A DNA stretch of 64,000 nucleotides from Balaenoptera acutorostrata (Eukaryota > Chordata > Mammalia > Artiodactyla > Balaenopteridae): contig NC_080072.1 of NCBI RefSeq assembly GCF_949987535.1, positions 56,396,460-56,460,459 of the forward strand. Direction: 5' to 3'. This document shows positions 47,366 to 59,640 of this stretch, piece after piece. Under the pieces are notes generated by a model. The model saw only the letters and a program-made list of their open reading frames with translations. It was not told where the DNA came from and made no database searches. A program made the position numbers and the translations under genes. Numbering within the stretch: position 1 is the first letter of the stretch; each line of letters begins with the position of its first letter.

Positions 47366-50300
47366 TGAATTATTTCACCAATAAAACAAAATAGCACGTA
47401 CCATAGGCCTGGTCAAATGTTTAAGGAAATCTTTAGAGATCTACACATTCAAATATATCATGACCATCGCAGCAAAGGAGTGACTTTCTGACTAATGCTG
47501 CCAGCCATGCAGAGAATGAGGAATGGGGCTTGTTGGATGTTTAGCTTGTGTCTTTATCTCATTTGTCTTCCTCCTCCTCACCGTCACTCTAAGATGTTTC
47601 AAAAGAAACAGACATGATTTTATGTATATACTCGAATGCTGGAAATATTGGGCTTTTCTTAACAGGTTAACAGTTTGTGCTGATCATAGGAAATTAACCT
47701 TTTTCTCTTTTTTTGACAAGGCTTGCATGTGAATTAAACTTTTCTTAATATTTGATTAAATAATGAAAACAGCCAGCTAAGGACTGGCAAAACCCCATAT
47801 CCAGATGGCCAGCTGTGAGGCAGCACTTAGCTATTTCAGCCTTGATTTATATTTTTGTCATAGTAACCTCATGGATGGTTTCCCAAGGTAAAAAAAAAAA
47901 AGAAAAGAAAAGAAAAGAGCTATCTGTGGGATTCTGGTAGTTCTTCATTGTCTGCCTCTGTGCTGGTCCGAGTGTTATAAGCAAGCTCAGACCTGCCACT
48001 GGGTTCTATACTTGTCACATTCCAGATTTGCGGTGGGCTCTGGGATGTCGTTTGTGGTCACAGCCCGGCAGGGTGGGTGGGTCATCTTGTAACCTTTATG
48101 AAGGCCACCAGGACACCTGTAGAATATTCCACCTCCACCCAGTTAAAGGTGGTTGCTCCGTTTCCTTTGATCTTTGCAGACCTTTAAGTTGTCACTGTTT
48201 TTATGGCTAGGCAAACATGATTGGTGGGCAAACATATTTCATCCTCCTAGAATAACTCATTTGAAGTTACCAGTAAATGTCGTTATACTCTGACTTTTAA
48301 AATTATGCAATATTTTCCAGTTTTCAGAGAGGCCATGGTTATGCCCAGGGAAATGTGTTGGGTTAACTAGAGCCAAAATCATCAGGATCTTATGTACATA
48401 AAGCTTATTAGAATACCTGCTCCTTCATTTTGCTGAAGGAAAGAGATATAAGGGTTGAAAACAGCTCTAACTTACTTGAACTTGTAACAGAACTACCAAA
48501 AATTAAAGTGCTAAGACATGGCGGTGAAATCTCATTGTAAGGCAGCTAGTTCTAATTTGGATTTGAATGTATAACAAATTGAATCACTCTTCACAAACAT
48601 AACACCTGCCTGAAATAAAAGCCTGATTTGACCCCTTTGTAGACCCCCTTTGTAGCTCTGTACCATTTAGCATTTTTACAACTTTTCCCTGCTTATACAT
48701 TATTATAAAATCCAGGTTGTTTTTACTACATGATGTCATTACCCCAGATTAAATTCTGAGCTACAGCTTCCAAAGGAAAGTCACTTTTTTCTTAAGCAAA
48801 GGTGTAAGACACTTCTGTTGTTTTTCTAGTATTCAGTAAGAAGGCTTGGTACAAATTTAAAACGAATACAGATTTTGTTGTTTTTCTTCACTTGCTGGTC
48901 TTAGTTTTAGTCCAAGTACTATTTTCCTTACTTTAGCATGCCAACATGCCATTAGGCAGATACTTCCCACCTGCTTTTATGATCCTCCAGCAAGAAAAAC
49001 ACTTGCCAAAATATAAATCTAAAAGAACTTTGGTTGTGCCTTAGGAAAATATAAACTAAACAGTTCCAACACAAGCCTGTAAGACTGTTCTTTATTTTGC
49101 CACAAGATTCTGGCGTCTGGCTACATTCATGTGCAACTACCTAGGCTGTCAGTCATCTAACAATTTTTAATGATTTCATTTGTTTCACACCATTGTCATT
49201 TTTGTACTTTTCACTAAGAAATACTTCTGTATAAAGAATCTGTATAAAAACAAAGGTACATCCTTCCTAACAATGCTAAACGCTGAGACTAAGGTTCTGC
49301 AGTATTAAGGTCAGATTAAGGGTACAGAGAACACGCCCTGACGCTGAGGCCCTTTAGAGCAGTTTGTTGAATGAGCAATTCAGCCACTGCCACCTGTAGT
49401 TTCTTATTGAATAAAGCTGTCCAGCACCTTAGAGACTTGTAACACTGTGGCCAAGTCTTCAAAGACCCTTGTTTCTGTTGTAAAAACAAACAGCATGAAA
49501 CCACTCAGCAAAGAAGTTTTAGAAGGGTTGAGCAGAAAGCAGAGCCTAAATCCAGGCTCTTTAATTTTCCAAGTTAGTTTTTGTCTCACACATGGCTGCC
49601 TTTTTAGCAACCTAAGTGTTAGCACACTCAAGACTTTGTATCTGTGCCATATCAAGTATTGTGGAAATACTGGTGACCTTTAGGATATTGCTAAATTGCC
49701 TTTATTTCAATATGGCTTAATTTTTTTCCCTTCTAGGACGCTGGGTTGTATTATTACAGGGTTGGGTTATTACCGTCCCCCCCCCACTTTATTTTCTTGA
49801 GAGGGTCACTGTTAACTAGAGTGTACAAAAAAACCTGTTTCCTTTTGAGCAGACAGTGGTTTGTGTGCATATCAACTGATGTGAAAGGTCCTCGTCTCTG
49901 AGCCCTATAGCAAATTGTATTCTAGAAAACATTAGTACTTTATGAGGATGTGAAAGAAGCAGTTAGCTTGCACATTTTATTGTACTACCTATGCTGCCAT
50001 TTTCACTCCAGAAAATTGAAAGCAGTTTGACTCTTTTATGGAAAAACTAGGTGAAAGGTGGTTGTGTTCATCTGATTGGTCACTCTACCTGCCTACCCCT
50101 TCGCACCTTGGTGCTTTCATGAAACATTGACACTCCTGAAGTGATCTCTTTTATCCTTGTGATATTATATAAATTAATGATGAACAGGAGGAACATTTGT
50201 TTTTGAATAATACACAAATGAGACCCCCAAATAGTGGTATTTGGTTTAGAATTAGATCAAATATTATGGTTTAACCTCAGTGCAAAATTTCCAGGACTGG

Positions 50301-51110
50301 GCTTTCCTTACACCAAGAGGGTTTTTCATATACCAAGGAGAGGAAGAGGTGTGAGTCAAAGAAAATCAAGAGACCAAAAACTTCAGGTACACGATGCATG
50401 AAAATCTTTAAATGCCTGAAAAAAATTAAGTTCTGTTTTAATGCCAACACCCTCAGAATTTAGCCAGTGTTCCTAGAGGTGACTAATAATTTAGTTCAAG
50501 GGTTTTTTATGAGTCCTATGGGTTGCATATGACTTTGCTCTTGAAAAAAATCATCTGTTGCTAAGTTTAACAGTTTTAGCTCTCAGTTCCGCATTTACAT
50601 GACAGAAAAAATTATTCTAGCCCTGTGGTTTATGATGTGCTACTGGATAAGTGTTTATGTAAAACTGGTGTTTCAAAGAGAACCAGTTCTAATTGGAATT
50701 TGCAACTAAGTGGCAATTTGCAGATCTACCTCTGTCTTACATTGTGCATCATATCAATACCATAATATAATTAGTTTGATCACTTTGTCTTATTTTTCAA
50801 TGTCTAAAATTATGCTTACTCACCATGCTGTAAACATTTGGAAGTAATGACTGAAACTTGGCTAAGTGTCCGTTGTGCAGGGGGCAGTAAGTGAAAAAAA
50901 GGAACCGTCAAGACCCATCTGAATGGAAAATTTCAGAGCTGTTTTTTAAACTCCTGCACTTCCTTTAAGAATAAGGAAACTTTTATTTTATGTCTAATTG
51001 GAGTTGCTGACTGGCGAAAAGCTGCCAGTGTTGCTGAGGTTTATGGGAGCAAGCCACTGTACTTAACGGCTTCTCCAGTTCCTGGGGAACGCCTCTCCTC
51101 TACCCTCTTA
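47366..51110 (+). other. ACER3: ACER3 3' UTR (end uncertain)
   Basis: This 3.7-kb stretch after the stop has no CHR SINE or L1 and no coding frame, in contrast to the surrounding DNA, which suits a long 3' UTR. Candidate AATAAA hexamers are at 47380, 48614 and 49410. The one at 49410 is followed within 30-50 bp by GT-rich sequence and is the best-looking by eye. An A/G-rich AAAAG run lies at 47889-47917. The true end may be anywhere from 48.6 kb to beyond 51 kb. An old LTR begins near 51.1 kb. Confidence 0.6.
49410..49415 (+). terminator. Candidate ACER3 polyadenylation signal
   Basis: Canonical AATAAA about 2.05 kb after the stop codon, with GT-rich sequence about 30-50 bp downstream. Other AATAAA hexamers at 47380, 48614, 51134 (inside an LTR) and 56808 are alternatives. 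Which is used cannot be told from the sequence. Confidence 0.35.
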
Positions 51111-51545
51111 GATTCAGTTGTTGAGGCCTGTGAAATAAACTGACAAAGGACAGATTAGCAAGAGAAAGGGCAGGTTTTTATTTACATATGTAAATGGGAG
51201 TTCAGAGAAAAATGTGACTTGAGGCAGAATTTGCAGTTTATATACCATCTTAATAAGAGAAGGGGACATCGAGAAAGGGCACTTAGGGGAAAACAAATGA
51301 CTTTTAGGAAAGATAAATGGGCCCTTAGGAGAATAGGTAGGAGTTAAGATAGTGTCTTTTTAGATGTGGCACTGAAACTCCCAGGAGAGGATTTGACAGT
51401 TGAGTCCTTTAGGGAGGTTCTGCTTTTAGTCAGATAAAGGGAATTCAGGAAAAAAGCCTCTTCCTGTCTGTTGATTCTCAAGTGCATTCAGCTCAAAATG
51501 TTTTTTATGCCATAGTGGTGTATTCTGGACCCTTTTATTTCCCCT
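51110..51545 (-). mobile_element. Old LTR-like block
   Basis: GACAGATTAGCAAGAGAAAG, GGGAGTTCAGAGAAAAATGT and TTATGCCATAGTGGTGTATT resemble a mammalian ERV1 LTR that I cannot name. T-rich AGGTTTTTATTTAC near 51172 fits a minus-strand polyadenylation region. Boundaries are approximate. Confidence 0.4.
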
Positions 51546-53985
51546 GTCTAAAACTTTCCAAGAAGTTTCACAGACCAGAAGCCAAGTTGGTGGCTGTAGA
51601 GAGAAGATTCAGGTTAGAAGTTAGGAGATAAGAGATCTGCAAAGGGAAGGAAGGCATAGATTTATGGAGAAACAAAAGGAAAAGCAAAAATTAATAGTTG
51701 GAGCAGATTATATAAACTCAGTTTTTGAGTACAGAGGGCAGTCAATCAAAAGGATTTCTAGATGATGGTCTTAAGGCATCTTTAAACAGTGGAGTCAGGA
51801 TAGTAGTGGCAGTCTCACACACATGGTTATTTCCCAGAGCTCAAAGGACCATGTTCTGGTGAACTTCCTGAGTGGCCCAAACTGTTGTGGTGGTAAATCC
51901 CTTAAAGTTACATCCAGCTTCAGCTTGCAGGGCTTCAGGAAAAGGGCAGTTTTAGTTCTTAGTAATGCCAAGTCAGAAGGGTGGTAGAAAATTGGAAATG
52001 TTAATTAGTGACAAAATGCACAAGATGGCAGGATCCGGCTTACAAAGAGGTGAAAATAGCTCAAGGAGAATGAACAGGACTAGAATCTGATAATCCGCAT
52101 GGGTATATTATAGTTCTCCATTGAAACATAAAATTTATCTTTATAATCACCCTAGTTTTGTCAAAGATAATCAAGGTAAGACGGTTTTTGTTTGCAAAAC
52201 GAGTCTAGTCTCATCAAACTTGGCCTGATTGTTTATATAAGTGCAATGAGAATAGTAATTGATGACACAGGCCTTTTGAACTTTTATTAGGAATCCCAGA
52301 TTGGACTTTTAAATTCCTCGAGTCTAGGAATCCAAGCTGAGAACTTGCCATCAGACTTCTCTTGCATGCCTTCAGATTTGGATGAATCCCTCCTTCTCCA
52401 GGTCCCCAAAATATCTTAAGCTTTCTGGTCCTGCCAGGAAGTGGCCTTCCTAACTCACCCGTAAGGCTGGGACCCCTGTAAACCAGGTACTAGGCAGTTT
52501 TCCAGGGGGGCTTCGTAAGCACTGGCTCCTTAAAGTCAGCCTTATTAATTCCTTAAAACTGGTCATATCTATGCACATCATCCTCAAATATGACATTCCA
52601 GTCAAAGCCTTGGTAATATAATCAGTGTTTCCAGTTGTGTCTTGTTACAGGGAGAACAAATTCTTATTGAACTTATTCAAATAACTATATTGCCATGGAA
52701 ATAAGTATTCAATAAGAGTTTTTTCCAAATTTTGGAGGGTTCAGACAGGGAGAAAAGATAAATGCTTCATTTTTGTTTACAAAGATATGATCTACTAAAT
52801 TGCTGTAAGTGCTAGATAGCTTAAGAGAAAAGGCGTTCCTTAAATCCAGAAAATAGAACATTAAAGAACCAGCAATAAGGGACTTTCCTGGTGGCGCAGT
52901 GGTTAAGACTCCGCGCTCCCAATGCAGGGGGGCCCGGGTTCCATCCCTGGCCAGGGAACTAGCCAGGACTAAGGAGCCTCAACTAAGGAGCCTGCCTGCT
53001 GCAACTAAGGAACCCGCCTGCCGCAACTAGGACCCGGCGCAACCAAATAAATAAATATTAAAAAAAAAAAATGAAGAACCAGCAATATTCCAAGCAAAAG
53101 TCATAGAAGGAATCATAATCATTCTTCATCACTCTACTCAGTCCCATGTGATAAATTCAGGTCTTTCTTGATTTCGGTTAGCAATTTCATGAACCCATGA
53201 GCTTCTCCGTTAGTTCTGGAAATCCTTATTAAGTCCAGTGGTGTGATCTTAAAGTTACGTAAGCCTGTACCTCAGGGTACCTATTACAGTCTTTTCCATG
53301 GATCTCTGAGAAGATCTTGAAAATGAAGCCTGTAGCTGATTACAAGAGTTCAGGAAGGCATCAGAGTAGAACAATATCTGTGAATGACAAAAAGCTTAAA
53401 ATGGCTATGGTTAAAGGTCTGATGACTTCATTAAAATGCAGTTGACAAGGAAATTTGGTTGACTCTGTGACATTCAGCATTTCAAGATAAATGGAGTTAT
53501 GACATTATACCAGGACATATCATGGACAGCTATGACATTAACAAACTTCTAGAAATTTCATACAGTTTCTGAAATACTTATATTAATAACACATACCCAT
53601 GGAACTGTAATCTAGGGAAGGTTAAGCATCACTTATTTGACAATGCTTGCCATGCAATTTAACATATCAAATAAACCTAATTAGTTTAACACCTCTCTTT
53701 TTACGAAGTGAGAACAAATCCTTTGAGGCTTTCCAGGGGCCATCTGGGAAATCTCAAAGTCAGAGGTCAAGAAGACTTCATTTAGAATTTGATTTGGAGA
53801 AGTTGTTAAAAGGTTTGACCACTTAATTAAATAATATTGTAGGTCACTGTGAAAAAATACTTACCTATGTGACCAAAGTGACAGTAATTGCTTTGTCTCA
53901 TTAAATACAGACCAATAATCCAAGAAACTCCGTCCTTTTAACAGGGAATTTCAACCTCTAGTTTTGCATTTGTACACTGTTGAGC
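51545..53985. other. Unassigned intergenic or distal 3' UTR sequence
   Basis: Apart from one SINE, nothing I can name. No frame is open beyond chance. It may be interior of an old endogenous retrovirus, given LTR-like blocks at 51.1-51.5 kb and near 54.0 kb, but no gag or pol motif is readable. Confidence 0.35.
52878..53073 (+). mobile_element. Short CHR SINE
   Basis: Starts GGACTTTCCTGGTGGCGCAG and has a body with repeated 'CTGCAACTAAGGA' and an AAATAAATATTAAA tail. A perfect 14-bp duplication, AAGAACCAGCAATA, is at 52864-52877 and 53074-53087. Confidence 0.93.
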
Positions 53986-54075
53986 TCTTTGTGTGTGTGT
54001 GTGGTGAAGGCAAATACAGCATTTATTGCAGGCACCAAGCAAGGAGATCAGGCAGTTCATTGAGCTCATTTTTTA
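53985..54075 (-). mobile_element. LTR-like fragment
   Basis: GTGAAGGCAAATACAGCATT and TATTGCAGGCACCAAGCAAG give, on the minus strand, an AATAAA in a setting seen in ERV LTRs. It is short and the family is unknown. Confidence 0.3.
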
Positions 54076-54534
54076 AAAATTATAAATAAATGCATTCAGT
54101 CTTAGCCAGCTTGACGACATGAATAAGATATTCTCCCCGCCCCCATTCCCTTCTCTACCTCTCCTCTTCCCCCCACCATCTGCAGACGCTTTACAACTTT
54201 CTATACCCATTCAGGTTTTTGTCTTTACTTTCCTCTTTCTCATTCTGGAAAACCATTTGACAACCTCTAAGCAACTACTTTAGGACAAAATTACTCTCCT
54301 TTTTTCCTTAACAAAAACACATCCTTCATTTCTTTCAGACCTTTCAAGATTGCTTCCCTTCTTTATTGTTTCTGGTATTTTTATTTATGTATATTGATTA
54401 GAATTCTTAACCCTTAGTAACCTTAATTTCCAGTGAAAATGAGGAAGTAGACAATTGTGAACTCACATCAGAATTCTGTAGTAGATTAACAAATTTATGA
54501 ATACACCATCTCAATTTATAGAAGCATGTTTCTT

Positions 54535-54872
54535 TTTTTTCTTAATTAATTTATTTATTTAGTTTTGTCTGAGTTGGGTCTTTGTTTCTGCACGTGGGCT
54601 TTCTCTAGTTGCAGCGAGCAGGGGCTGCTCTTCGTTGCCGTGCGTGGGCTTCTCATTGTGGTGGCTTCTCTTGTTGCGGAGTACAGGATCTAGGCATGCA
54701 GGCTTCAGTAGTTGTGGCACACGTGCTCAGTAATTGTGGCTTGCAGGCTCTAGAGTGCAGGCTCAGTAGTTAGTTGCTCCGCGGCATGTGGGATCTTCCC
54801 AGACCAGGGCTCGAACCTGTGTCCCCTGCATTGGCAGGCGCATTCTTAACCCCTGCGCCACCAGGGAAGCCC
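54535..54872 (-). mobile_element. CHR SINE, first of a close inverted pair
   Basis: Minus-strand SINE with T-run at 54533-54541 and head at 54853-54872. The target AGCATGTTTCTT (54523-54534) recurs as AGCATATGTTTCTT (54873-54886). Confidence 0.9.
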
Positions 54873-54970
54873 AGCATATGTTTCTTCATAGTACAGTTTT
54901 TGAATGTGGTAAAAGAACATGTTTATCAACAAACCCAAACATCTTTAGTCCCTCTGTAAAAATAAGTCAA

Positions 54971-55328
54971 GGGCTTCCCTGGTGGCGCAGTGGTTGAGAA
55001 TCTGCCTGCTAATGCAGGGGACACGGGTTCGAACCCTGGTCTGGGAAGATCCCACATGCCGCGGAGCGGCTGGGCCCGTGAGCCACAGCTGCTGAGCCTG
55101 CGCGTCTGGAGCCTGTGCCCCGCAACGGGAGGGGCCGCGATAGTGAAAGGCCCGCGCACCGCGATGAAGAGCGGTCCCCGCACCGCAATGAAGAGTGGCC
55201 CCCGCTTGCCGCAACTGGAGAAAGCCCTCGCACGAACCGAAGACCCAACACAGCCAAAAATAAATAAATAAATAAATAAAGTAGGAGGAAAAAAAAAAAA
55301 AAAGTATGTTTCAAAAAAAAAATACAAA
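54971..55328 (+). mobile_element. CHR SINE with internal 24-bp duplication, second of a close inverted pair
   Basis: Head GGGCTTCCCTGGTGGCGCAG, CpG-rich body, long A-rich tail. A perfect 13-bp duplication, AAAAATAAGTCAA, is at 54958-54970 and 55329-55341. The unit CGCACCGCGATGAAGAG is repeated at 24-bp spacing (about 55155-55200). Many retained CpGs argue for a recent insertion. Confidence 0.94.
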
Positions 55329-55341
55329 AAAAATAAGTCAA

Positions 55342-56211
55342 AAGTAGATAAATTTATGCTTAGTAATTAATGTTTCAGTATTTTGTCTTATTTGGACATT
55401 ACCTAGACCCAGATAAAGACACTTCTTCACTTGAAATTCACACTGAAGATAAAACTCTAGCTTTAGACCATAACCTTTCACCTTGGGTAATGAAACCTTG
55501 ACATATTTGAGGGAAAGGTGGAAAACAAAGTTGGCAATCAGAGCAGCTAAGGAGAAGACAGATCACTAAGGAATTTAAGCAGTATTGTTACCTACAGAAT
55601 TTCTGCTGTTGTTCATGCACATTTGGAATAAGCAGTAGTGACCACCATCTTTACACACTTTAAATATCTGGTATTGTTTCACAAGACCTTCATTATCATT
55701 AAGTCAGCAAATTGCTTCCTGTTTTGATTGGTAGCTAGCGTAGAAAATGATCACAAGAATATTTCCGACTAGAAAACCCTAAAACCCACTCGATTACAGG
55801 CCTGCAAGTGACCTAAAATTGTCCCACTCTGTTTAGCTCAGCAGCTGTCAATATTACAGCACCAATCACAGGTCACATTTTGCTCACAGTTCCTTTTTAA
55901 CCCTTATTACGAGACCTGCTTCATGGCTTTTAAGGAGCACAGTGTTGTGATGTGCACCAGATTTAGTCATTGTTAATTTAAATATTTACGAAAATGTCAT
56001 AAAGCTTCTGAAACTTCTCTGGCAAATGTCAGATCTGCAGATCATCACTTTTAAATCGAGTGTGCAGAAGTAACTCCTAGGTTGCAGCAGAGCACATTTA
56101 TTAGAGAAATCTTTAAGCATGGAAATATGGTTCCCTACAAATATTCATCCTGACATCATCTGCACCTAAAAGAAAACGATGAAAGTTCTATGATTTCAAA
56201 TGGCTCTGGAC
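55342..56211. other. Repeat-free sequence
   Basis: No coding frame and no recognised repeat. It could be distal 3' UTR or intergenic. Confidence 0.5.
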
Positions 56212-56401
56212 CAGGGGTTGGTGAACTACAGCCCACAGACGAAATCCAGTCTGCAGTTGTATGGCCTGCAAAGTAAGGATGATCTTTACACTTTAAAAGC
56301 ATTGTTGAAACATACAATAAGAAGAGGAATATGTTACAGACGTGTGTGGCCTGCGAGGCCTCAAATGTTCACTATCTGGTTCTGGGAGTTTGCCCCCCAT
56401 T
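56212..56401 (+). mobile_element. hAT-type non-autonomous DNA transposon
   Basis: Starts CAGGGGTTGGTGAACTACAG and includes TATGGCCTGCAAAGTAAGGA and CACTATCTGGTTCTGGGAGT. It ends near TTTGCCCCCC, an imperfect inverse of its start. The 8-bp flanks CTCTGGAC (56204-56211) and CTCTAGAC (56402-56409) match at 7 of 8, as expected for hAT elements. Confidence 0.75.
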
Positions 56402-58190
56402 CTCTAGACCTTCCGCAAATATGGAAGGACGAAAGTCCTTCCCACTGCACTTCTCCACAGGGTGATTCCAGTGTGTATTTGTCAGAATGAAATATTTTAT
56501 ACATTTGAGACATCTCTCACTTCTTTGTTGAATGTAATCATATGGTTTGTGTTTAAATATTTACACTATAAAGTATTTCTTCATATCAGTTTTACTAGAT
56601 TGGCAACAGCCTGCTGCAAAGTGCCTAAATCTTTGGGGAAAATTACATGATTTTGTTTTCATCTTAAAGGAAATTCCATTCCCTACTATAAAGTCCAAAA
56701 ATGCTACTTGCATTCAGCTTTTGAGTTGACTTCCAGAAAAATGAGATCATTTGACCATTTTTTTCTCATGCCATATAAAATGTGTCCTGTGGTAATGTCA
56801 AGGAACTAATAAACTATCATCGTCGTGTACACTTTTTTTACTTTCCAAAAGGAGAAGTTCAAAATCCTTTCCACAATTAGTACTTGTTTCTTTTGGCTCT
56901 TTTAGAACAATTACTTAATAGCAATTAATAAATGAATCATTTTAAGAAATAGGTATAATTTTTGTTTAATGTATTATAAGGCATTGTTTATTTTCAAGCA
57001 TTTCCATACTTTGGATATTTCTGAGTCATTTATCAGTGTGACCATTAGGTAAACTTTCCAAGCTAATACAGGGTTTCCTGGTTTCATTTTGGTGCAGATA
57101 TTTGTCCTACTAGCAATTATTTAATAAACATAGGTGGTCGTGGATCTATACAAGGAACTAACCATTTTCAGGTGATCTCAGACTTGCTTATTCACTTTTT
57201 CTATTTGATTGGCCAATGCCACCGTTATTTTTCTAGAAAATAGAATTGTGTAATTTTATACACAATTCTGCTATAATCTAGGCTATATTTCAGCATTAAT
57301 CACCTCGCTATTGGTGAAAGTATTAAATGATACTGTTTTGAATAAGACTTCTGGTAATGTTTTATCCCTGGTTTATATTTAATGTATCTATACATTTATA
57401 TAAAGGCAGGGCCACATGTTTAGTTATACAGTTTGTGCACTGCACAATGGTACCCAGTTGGGGGAGGGGGTTAGTACAGGCTGAAGCCTCACGGTATGTG
57501 CCTTGGAAGGGTTGCGTCTCACGACACACTTTTTTTCAATTTCTGAGTGAAGCGGGCTGTATAGGCCAGCAGCAATCCTGTTCATGGGAAGGATGTTTAG
57601 TAATTATGACTTTTTTTGTCATTAGTCTTAAGTGATACTGCAGTAAATTTCTACTCCAAGCCTGGGTGATTTACAAGGTTAAAAGCTAATAACTTTTCAA
57701 TTAAACATTAATGATCCATGAGTACACAGCATTCTTAACTTTTTGAGCTCTGGAGTAAATGCATGAACCTTCCAGCTTCACACAATGAAGGGGGACATAT
57801 TGGAAACAGAAAAAACTTACTGCATAAGCCACATATGTCTAGAGTCTTATCTTTGGCAATGACCAAAGTGCCTTATAAGATGTAAAACAAATTAGAATTT
57901 CCTACAACTCACTTAGTTTTCCAAACAACATCTTTTCAAATACTAGCTTTCCTAGCCACGCCTGCATGAATTGATCGTTTCTCTCACTGCCGACCATATG
58001 ATATTCTTCAACTAGTCCCTCTTTTGTGTGTCAGGGAGGGGCAGCCTTGCCTGGATCAACAGATAGACGCTGGCAAGAGGTGAACCAGGATCCTTGCCTG
58101 AGGACACAATTTGGACCGTGCTTTGTAAAAGGGATGACTGAAAAAGAGTTAAGATTGCTTCAATTCCACCTCTGAAGAGTACACACCCTT
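56402..58190. other. Mostly repeat-free sequence with an AATAAA at 56808
   Basis: No coding gene seen. An AATAAA at 56808-56813 lies in plain sequence and could be a distal processing signal. The last 70 bp (58122-58191) resemble 60295-60370. Confidence 0.45.
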
Positions 58191-58212
58191 TTTTTTTTTT
58201 TAAGAATCCTGA

Positions 58213-58459
58213 TAGATGGACTTTTTAAATATATAATTTATTTATTTATTTGGTTGTGCCAGGTCTTAGTTGCGGCAGCCAGGCTCCTTAGTTGTGGCTC
58301 GTGGGCTCCTTAGTTGCGGCACATGTGCTCCTTCGTTGCAGCATGTGAATGCTCAGTTGTGGCACGCACATGGGATCTAGTTCCCTGACCAGGGATCGAA
58401 CCCAGGCCCCCTGCATTTGGAGCGCAGAATCTTAACCACTGGACCGCCAGGGAAGTCCC
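58213..58459 (-). mobile_element. CHR-type SINE (subfamily with GGGACTTCCCTGGCGGTCCA head)
   Basis: On the minus strand the head is at about 58440-58459, followed by B box GGTTCGATCCC, repeated 'GCAACTAAGGAGC' body units and an AAATAAATAAAT tail near 58236. Flanking duplication was not resolved. T-runs at 58190-58202 may be part of its tail or an earlier one. Confidence 0.85.
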
Positions 58460-58639
58460 AAGTACTTTTCTAAAGCCACCCTGCCATACACCCCCGCCCC
58501 CACACACACAAAGGCACAATCAATTTAGTCTATTGGATTTTTATTGAGCTTACTCTGGGATCAGCTGTGGCATGTCTGAGATATTTTTTCCCCTCTTCTT
58601 TTGTTTTTTTTTTTTTTTTTTTTGCTTCAACCCCTGACT

Positions 58640-59640
58640 AGGATGCAGAGTGGATCTACCTGAATGAGAGAGAAGTCAGGACCTGCTTCACTTGGTAAGG
58701 TGGCCTAGCCCCCAAATAAGGCTTGATTCTCAAAGGAAAATGTGGAGAAAGCACAAAAAGAGACAGAGGATTCATTTCATGAGCCCTACTATGTGGGGAC
58801 CATATGGCACTGTGCCCTCCCGTCAACAAACTTTGGAAAGTTGTGTCGTGATAGGTGCTAGGAGTACAGTGAATAAGACACCTTGCCCTATGGCACTTAC
58901 CATCTAGTGTCTGACAAATAATTGTGCCAGTCACATTTGGGATGGGTGTCACAGAGGAAGGGTATAGGGAGCTCTGGGAGTGTGCACAAGGGAACCAGAG
59001 AAGGGAAGACTTCCTTGAAGATGAACAGTACATTAAGAACTGAAGGATGAGAGGAATCAGGAAAGAAAAAAGAGGCTGGTTATCACAGAAGAACAAGTGA
59101 TGGGTTTCTGGAGAGATGAACAGAAATTAAGTCACACAGGGCTTTCAAAGCCATGTTAAGAATTTGAATTTGGAAAGCTCTTGAAAGGGTGGAGAATGGA
59201 GTCAAAGGAGGAGGGATACCAGGGAGAAGGAGAATGTGGTAGTTCAAGTAAGAGATAATGGTGATAGAGGCACTGGAGATAGAAAATCAAATATATCTGA
59301 GTTATACAGAAGGAAGCAGATATGGGGTGAGTTATCAAGTAAGTTTGGGATTTGTTGAGTTTGAAGTCTGGGCGAGATACATATCCTGGTGGAGAGCTTA
59401 AGGAGAGTAAAAAATGCGGATCTGGAAGTCAGGTGAGAGATCTGGACTGAAAATATAAATTTGAGAATCAAAAGTATACATGGTATTTGAAGCTATGTGA
59501 GTGGATGATTTGTGGAAGAGGGTCTCAGACTGAGTCCTAGAAATCAAACTATTTAAGGATTAGAGGAATGTTGAAGGACATGGGCACCTCCAACCAAAGA
59601 GAGTCATCAGTCACTTGAAAAGGAAGCCTAGGGTATAGGC
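58640..59640. repeat. Old interspersed repeat, family not named
   Basis: Phrases such as CACACAGGGCTTTCAAAGCC, TTAAGAATTTGAATTTGG and GGTGATAGAGGCACTGGAGA follow the order of a common ancient mammalian repeat. I cannot assign it. A 146-codon minus frame (58656-59096) inside has no family match and is not supported as a gene. Confidence 0.4.

Noticed and set aside
47380..47385. AATAAA 15 bp after the stop as the main polyadenylation signal
   Set aside because: It would leave almost no 3' UTR and lacks a clear downstream GT-rich element.
58656..59096. 146-codon minus ORF as a possible gene
   Set aside because: No recognisable domain, no splice context, and it lies in an old interspersed repeat.
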